Below, in pieces: positions 13,219 to 14,727 of a DNA stretch of 14,727 nt (within the stretch, counting starts at the first letter, position 1; each line of letters opens with the position of its first letter). The notes beneath the pieces were generated by a model. That model was not told the DNA's origin and ran no database searches. It was given only the letters and a program-made list of their open reading frames with translations. Position numbers and translations under genes: made by a program. Origin of the DNA: Candidatus Gastranaerophilales bacterium (GTDB taxonomy: Bacteria > Cyanobacteriota > Vampirovibrionia > Gastranaerophilales > Gastranaerophilaceae); the NCBI GenBank assembly GCA_021202305.1, contig JAJQDG010000140.1:1-14727 (forward strand). The letters are read 5' to 3'.

Positions 13219-13754
13219 GTTTATTGCCTGAAATAATGCAAGACACCCACAATCTTGCCCTTGAGGAATGTATAAAAAAAGAGCTTGTAATTGATATAAA
13301 GCCCTTTATGATATATCCGATTGAAAATTTACCGGATGATAAACTTTTATATTTAGCTAAAGAATTTCATGTAACCGGTTATGAAGGGTGGAACCTTGCT
13401 CAAACCCGCGCACAAAAAATAAATTTAATTAAAAATTCCCTTGTTATGCACAGCCTGAAAGGAACAAAAAAATCAATATTAAATGCACTTTCTTCTCTTG
13501 GAATTGAGGCTGAAATAACAGAAATTGAAGCGCGCCCTTCGCATTTTACGGTTAAATTTTTAAACATCAAAGACAGGGGTTTAACGGAGGAATTTGAAAA
13601 AGAAATCATGGAGGTAATTAATAATTATAAACCGTTGACAAGGATTTTGGACAAAATCAACTATTATTTAATGCAAGCGGCAATGCTTTACACAGGCGCA
13701 AGGTTTAAAACCCTTGAAACGGTTATTGTAAGTTCAATTGAGGAGCAAATTTAA
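13215..13754 (+). CDS. Tail protein I (P2 gpI-like)
   Basis: This 179-residue protein matches phage tail protein I. It begins SLLPEIMQDTHNLALEECIKKEL, continues with IYPIENLPDDKLLYLAKEFHVTGYEGWNLAQTRAQKINLIKNSLVMHSLKGTKKSILNALSSLGI, the conserved 'lP..lL..LAw...vd.wd' and 'HR.KGT...i' blocks, and ends with the usual FTVKF...IINNYKPLTRIL strand and helix. The protein sits at the periphery of the baseplate and connects wedge to tail fibre. It overlaps J by four bases and the fibre gene by one base, so the J-I-H order of P2 is kept with coupled translation. Confidence 0.92.
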   Translation: MSLLPEIMQDTHNLALEECIKKELVIDIKPFMIYPIENLPDDKLLYLAKEFHVTGYEGWNLAQTRAQKINLIKNSLVMHSLKGTKKSILNALSSLGIEAEITEIEARPSHFTVKFLNIKDRGLTEEFEKEIMEVINNYKPLTRILDKINYYLMQAAMLYTGARFKTLETVIVSSIEEQI

Positions 13755-14727
13755 TGAGCGAATACTACGCAATTTTAACCAATGACGGTATGAATGAAAT
13801 TTTAGAATCAATTTCCGGGGCGCGGGAATTTGATGCGGCAACCGTTGCAGTTGGCGATTCAAACGGGAGCTATTATGAACCAACCAAAGACCAAACGGCG
13901 CTTAAAAATCTAAAATATGAAGGCGAGCCGTTTAAAAAGGGGAAAAGAGATAACTATTTGTATTTTGACCTTCAAATCCCCGCAAGTGAGGGCGATTACA
14001 CAATTAGAGAAGCGGGCGTTTTTTCGTCTGACGGAAAACTTTTAATAATAGCAAAATACCCGGAATCAATTAAAACTGCGGCGGATAGTGCAAGCGAAAA
14101 GGTTTTAAATATTGAAATTCAAATACAATTATCAGATACAATAATAAATACAATCACAATTGACGAATCGGGAAATCTTGCCACGCTTGACGATTTAGAA
14201 AATAAAGCGGATAGAGATTTATTAAATTTAACTAAAACCGGACAATCGCAATATAACGTCTTTTGCATAAATACGGGCGTTGTGGATGATAGCGGGGAGC
14301 CTGCATTTATGACTTATTCAAACGGGGTTTTAACAACGTCGGGGGAATTTTATTGTACGCTTGCAAACGGGGCTATATATAATGTTGAGGATAGTTTAAC
14401 ACTTGACGTATCGGATTATGAGGACGGCACTTATAACATATTTATTGACCCTGTAAACCTTGAAATTGCCGCCCTTGCAAATTCTGTTTATATAGATACC
14501 GTTATGCCGAATAACGCAAGTGACGGGGATATTTTATTAAATATCTCTAAACTTCCCTATACCCTTGAAATGCAAGGTGCGGATAACGCGCCAACTTACG
14601 CATACGCAGGCACGCTCACAGTTTCGGGGGGGGGGGGGGGGGGGGGGGGGTGTGGGGAGGGGTTTAATAACCATTTTAGCCCCCGGTTATGGGGGAAAAG
14701 TGGCAGGCATCCCAAAAGGAAAGATAG
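13754..14727 (+). CDS. Tail fibre protein (P2 gpH-like), 3' end missing
   Basis: The frame opens at ATG 13754 (GAGGAG at 13740-13745) and stays open to the window end, so only the first part is present. Residues 1-125 match the phage tail-collar fibre N-terminal domain: MSEYYAILTNDGMNEILESISG, then VAVGDSNGSYYEPTKDQTAL, IREAGVFSSDGKLLIIAKYPE and VLNIEIQIQLSDT. They attach the fibre to the baseplate through protein I. Beyond residue 150 a beta-rich stretch (TGVVDDSGEPAFMTYSNGVLTTSGEFYC) begins the shaft or receptor-binding part, which I do not recognise. Only bases to about 14625 are reliable, because a 25-G run and unusual G-rich sequence follow. The translated Gly run and everything after it should not be trusted. 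Confidence 0.88.
   Translation, partial: MSEYYAILTNDGMNEILESISGAREFDAATVAVGDSNGSYYEPTKDQTALKNLKYEGEPFKKGKRDNYLYFDLQIPASEGDYTIREAGVFSSDGKLLIIAKYPESIKTAADSASEKVLNIEIQIQLSDTIINTITIDESGNLATLDDLENKADRDLLNLTKTGQSQYNVFCINTGVVDDSGEPAFMTYSNGVLTTSGEFYCTLANGAIYNVEDSLTLDVSDYEDGTYNIFIDPVNLEIAALANSVYIDTVMPNNASDGDILLNISKLPYTLEMQGADNAPTYAYAGTLTVSGGGGGGGGCGEGFNNHFSPRLWGKSGRHPKRKD
14626..14650. other. Poly-G run, probable sequencing artefact near the contig end
   Basis: Twenty-five consecutive Gs interrupt the AT-rich tail-fibre gene and are followed by G-rich, low-quality-looking sequence to the window end. Such runs are typical of two-colour Illumina reads where signal is lost. Nothing else in the window has a comparable run. 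Confidence 0.85.

Noticed and set aside
13754..14625. Diversity-generating retroelement target in the tail fibre
   Set aside because: No template repeat, reverse transcriptase or adenine-biased variable region is visible, and the 3' end of the gene is missing.

Overview
The window is the left-to-right late (structural) operon of a contractile-tailed temperate-type phage or prophage. It is an AT-rich genome by eye, with strong Shine-Dalgarno sites and the standard bacterial code; TGA ends several genes. Nothing in the window names the host. The sequence ends in a 25-base G run inside the tail-fibre gene, which looks like a sequencing artefact at a contig end.

Layout. (1) 1-526: an AT-rich palindrome, a small minus-strand zinc-ribbon-like gene (144-386) and a 24-base near-palindrome that may be an operator. 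(2) 554-4044, head: a Mu gpI-like protease/scaffold, a DUF2190-like decoration protein, the major capsid protein, and Mu gp36-like and gp37-like head completion proteins. (3) 4048-8784, tail shaft: sheath, tube, a P2 E/E'-like tail assembly chaperone with a -1 frameshift, and the tape measure. (4) 8808-14727, baseplate and fibres: P2 U, X, D, V, W, J, I and H homologues in exactly the P2 order, the last cut by the window end. The head is Mu-like and the tail P2-like, a combination known from BcepMu-type phages. Most genes overlap by 1-7 bases or follow within 25 bases, so they are probably one transcript and translationally coupled.

The unexpected part is a family of GC-rich, highly structured elements placed at breaks in this tight operon. 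Two direct copies of about 185 bp (5472-5658 and 12006-12187) start at the stop codon of the upstream gene and end about 30 bases before the next start. They share a 71-base identical 3' block, while their helices differ by compensatory changes, which is evidence for a conserved RNA fold. Related units lie at 2069-2126, where one appears inserted in an AT-rich repeat whose empty form is at 6193-6262; at 11331-11520 and 11521-11647 in tandem; and, in frame, inside the protease/scaffold gene (about 972-1089). Recurrent features are GATGA loops, symmetric GA/GA or GAA/GAA internal loops and a 3' ..CGCC...hairpin...GGCGG domain. I do not recognise this family. It is the best candidate for something undescribed here: a phage-borne palindromic element, or a cis-acting RNA at gene junctions. 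A second, AT-rich palindrome family occupies 35-82, 2018-2068 and 6193-6248.
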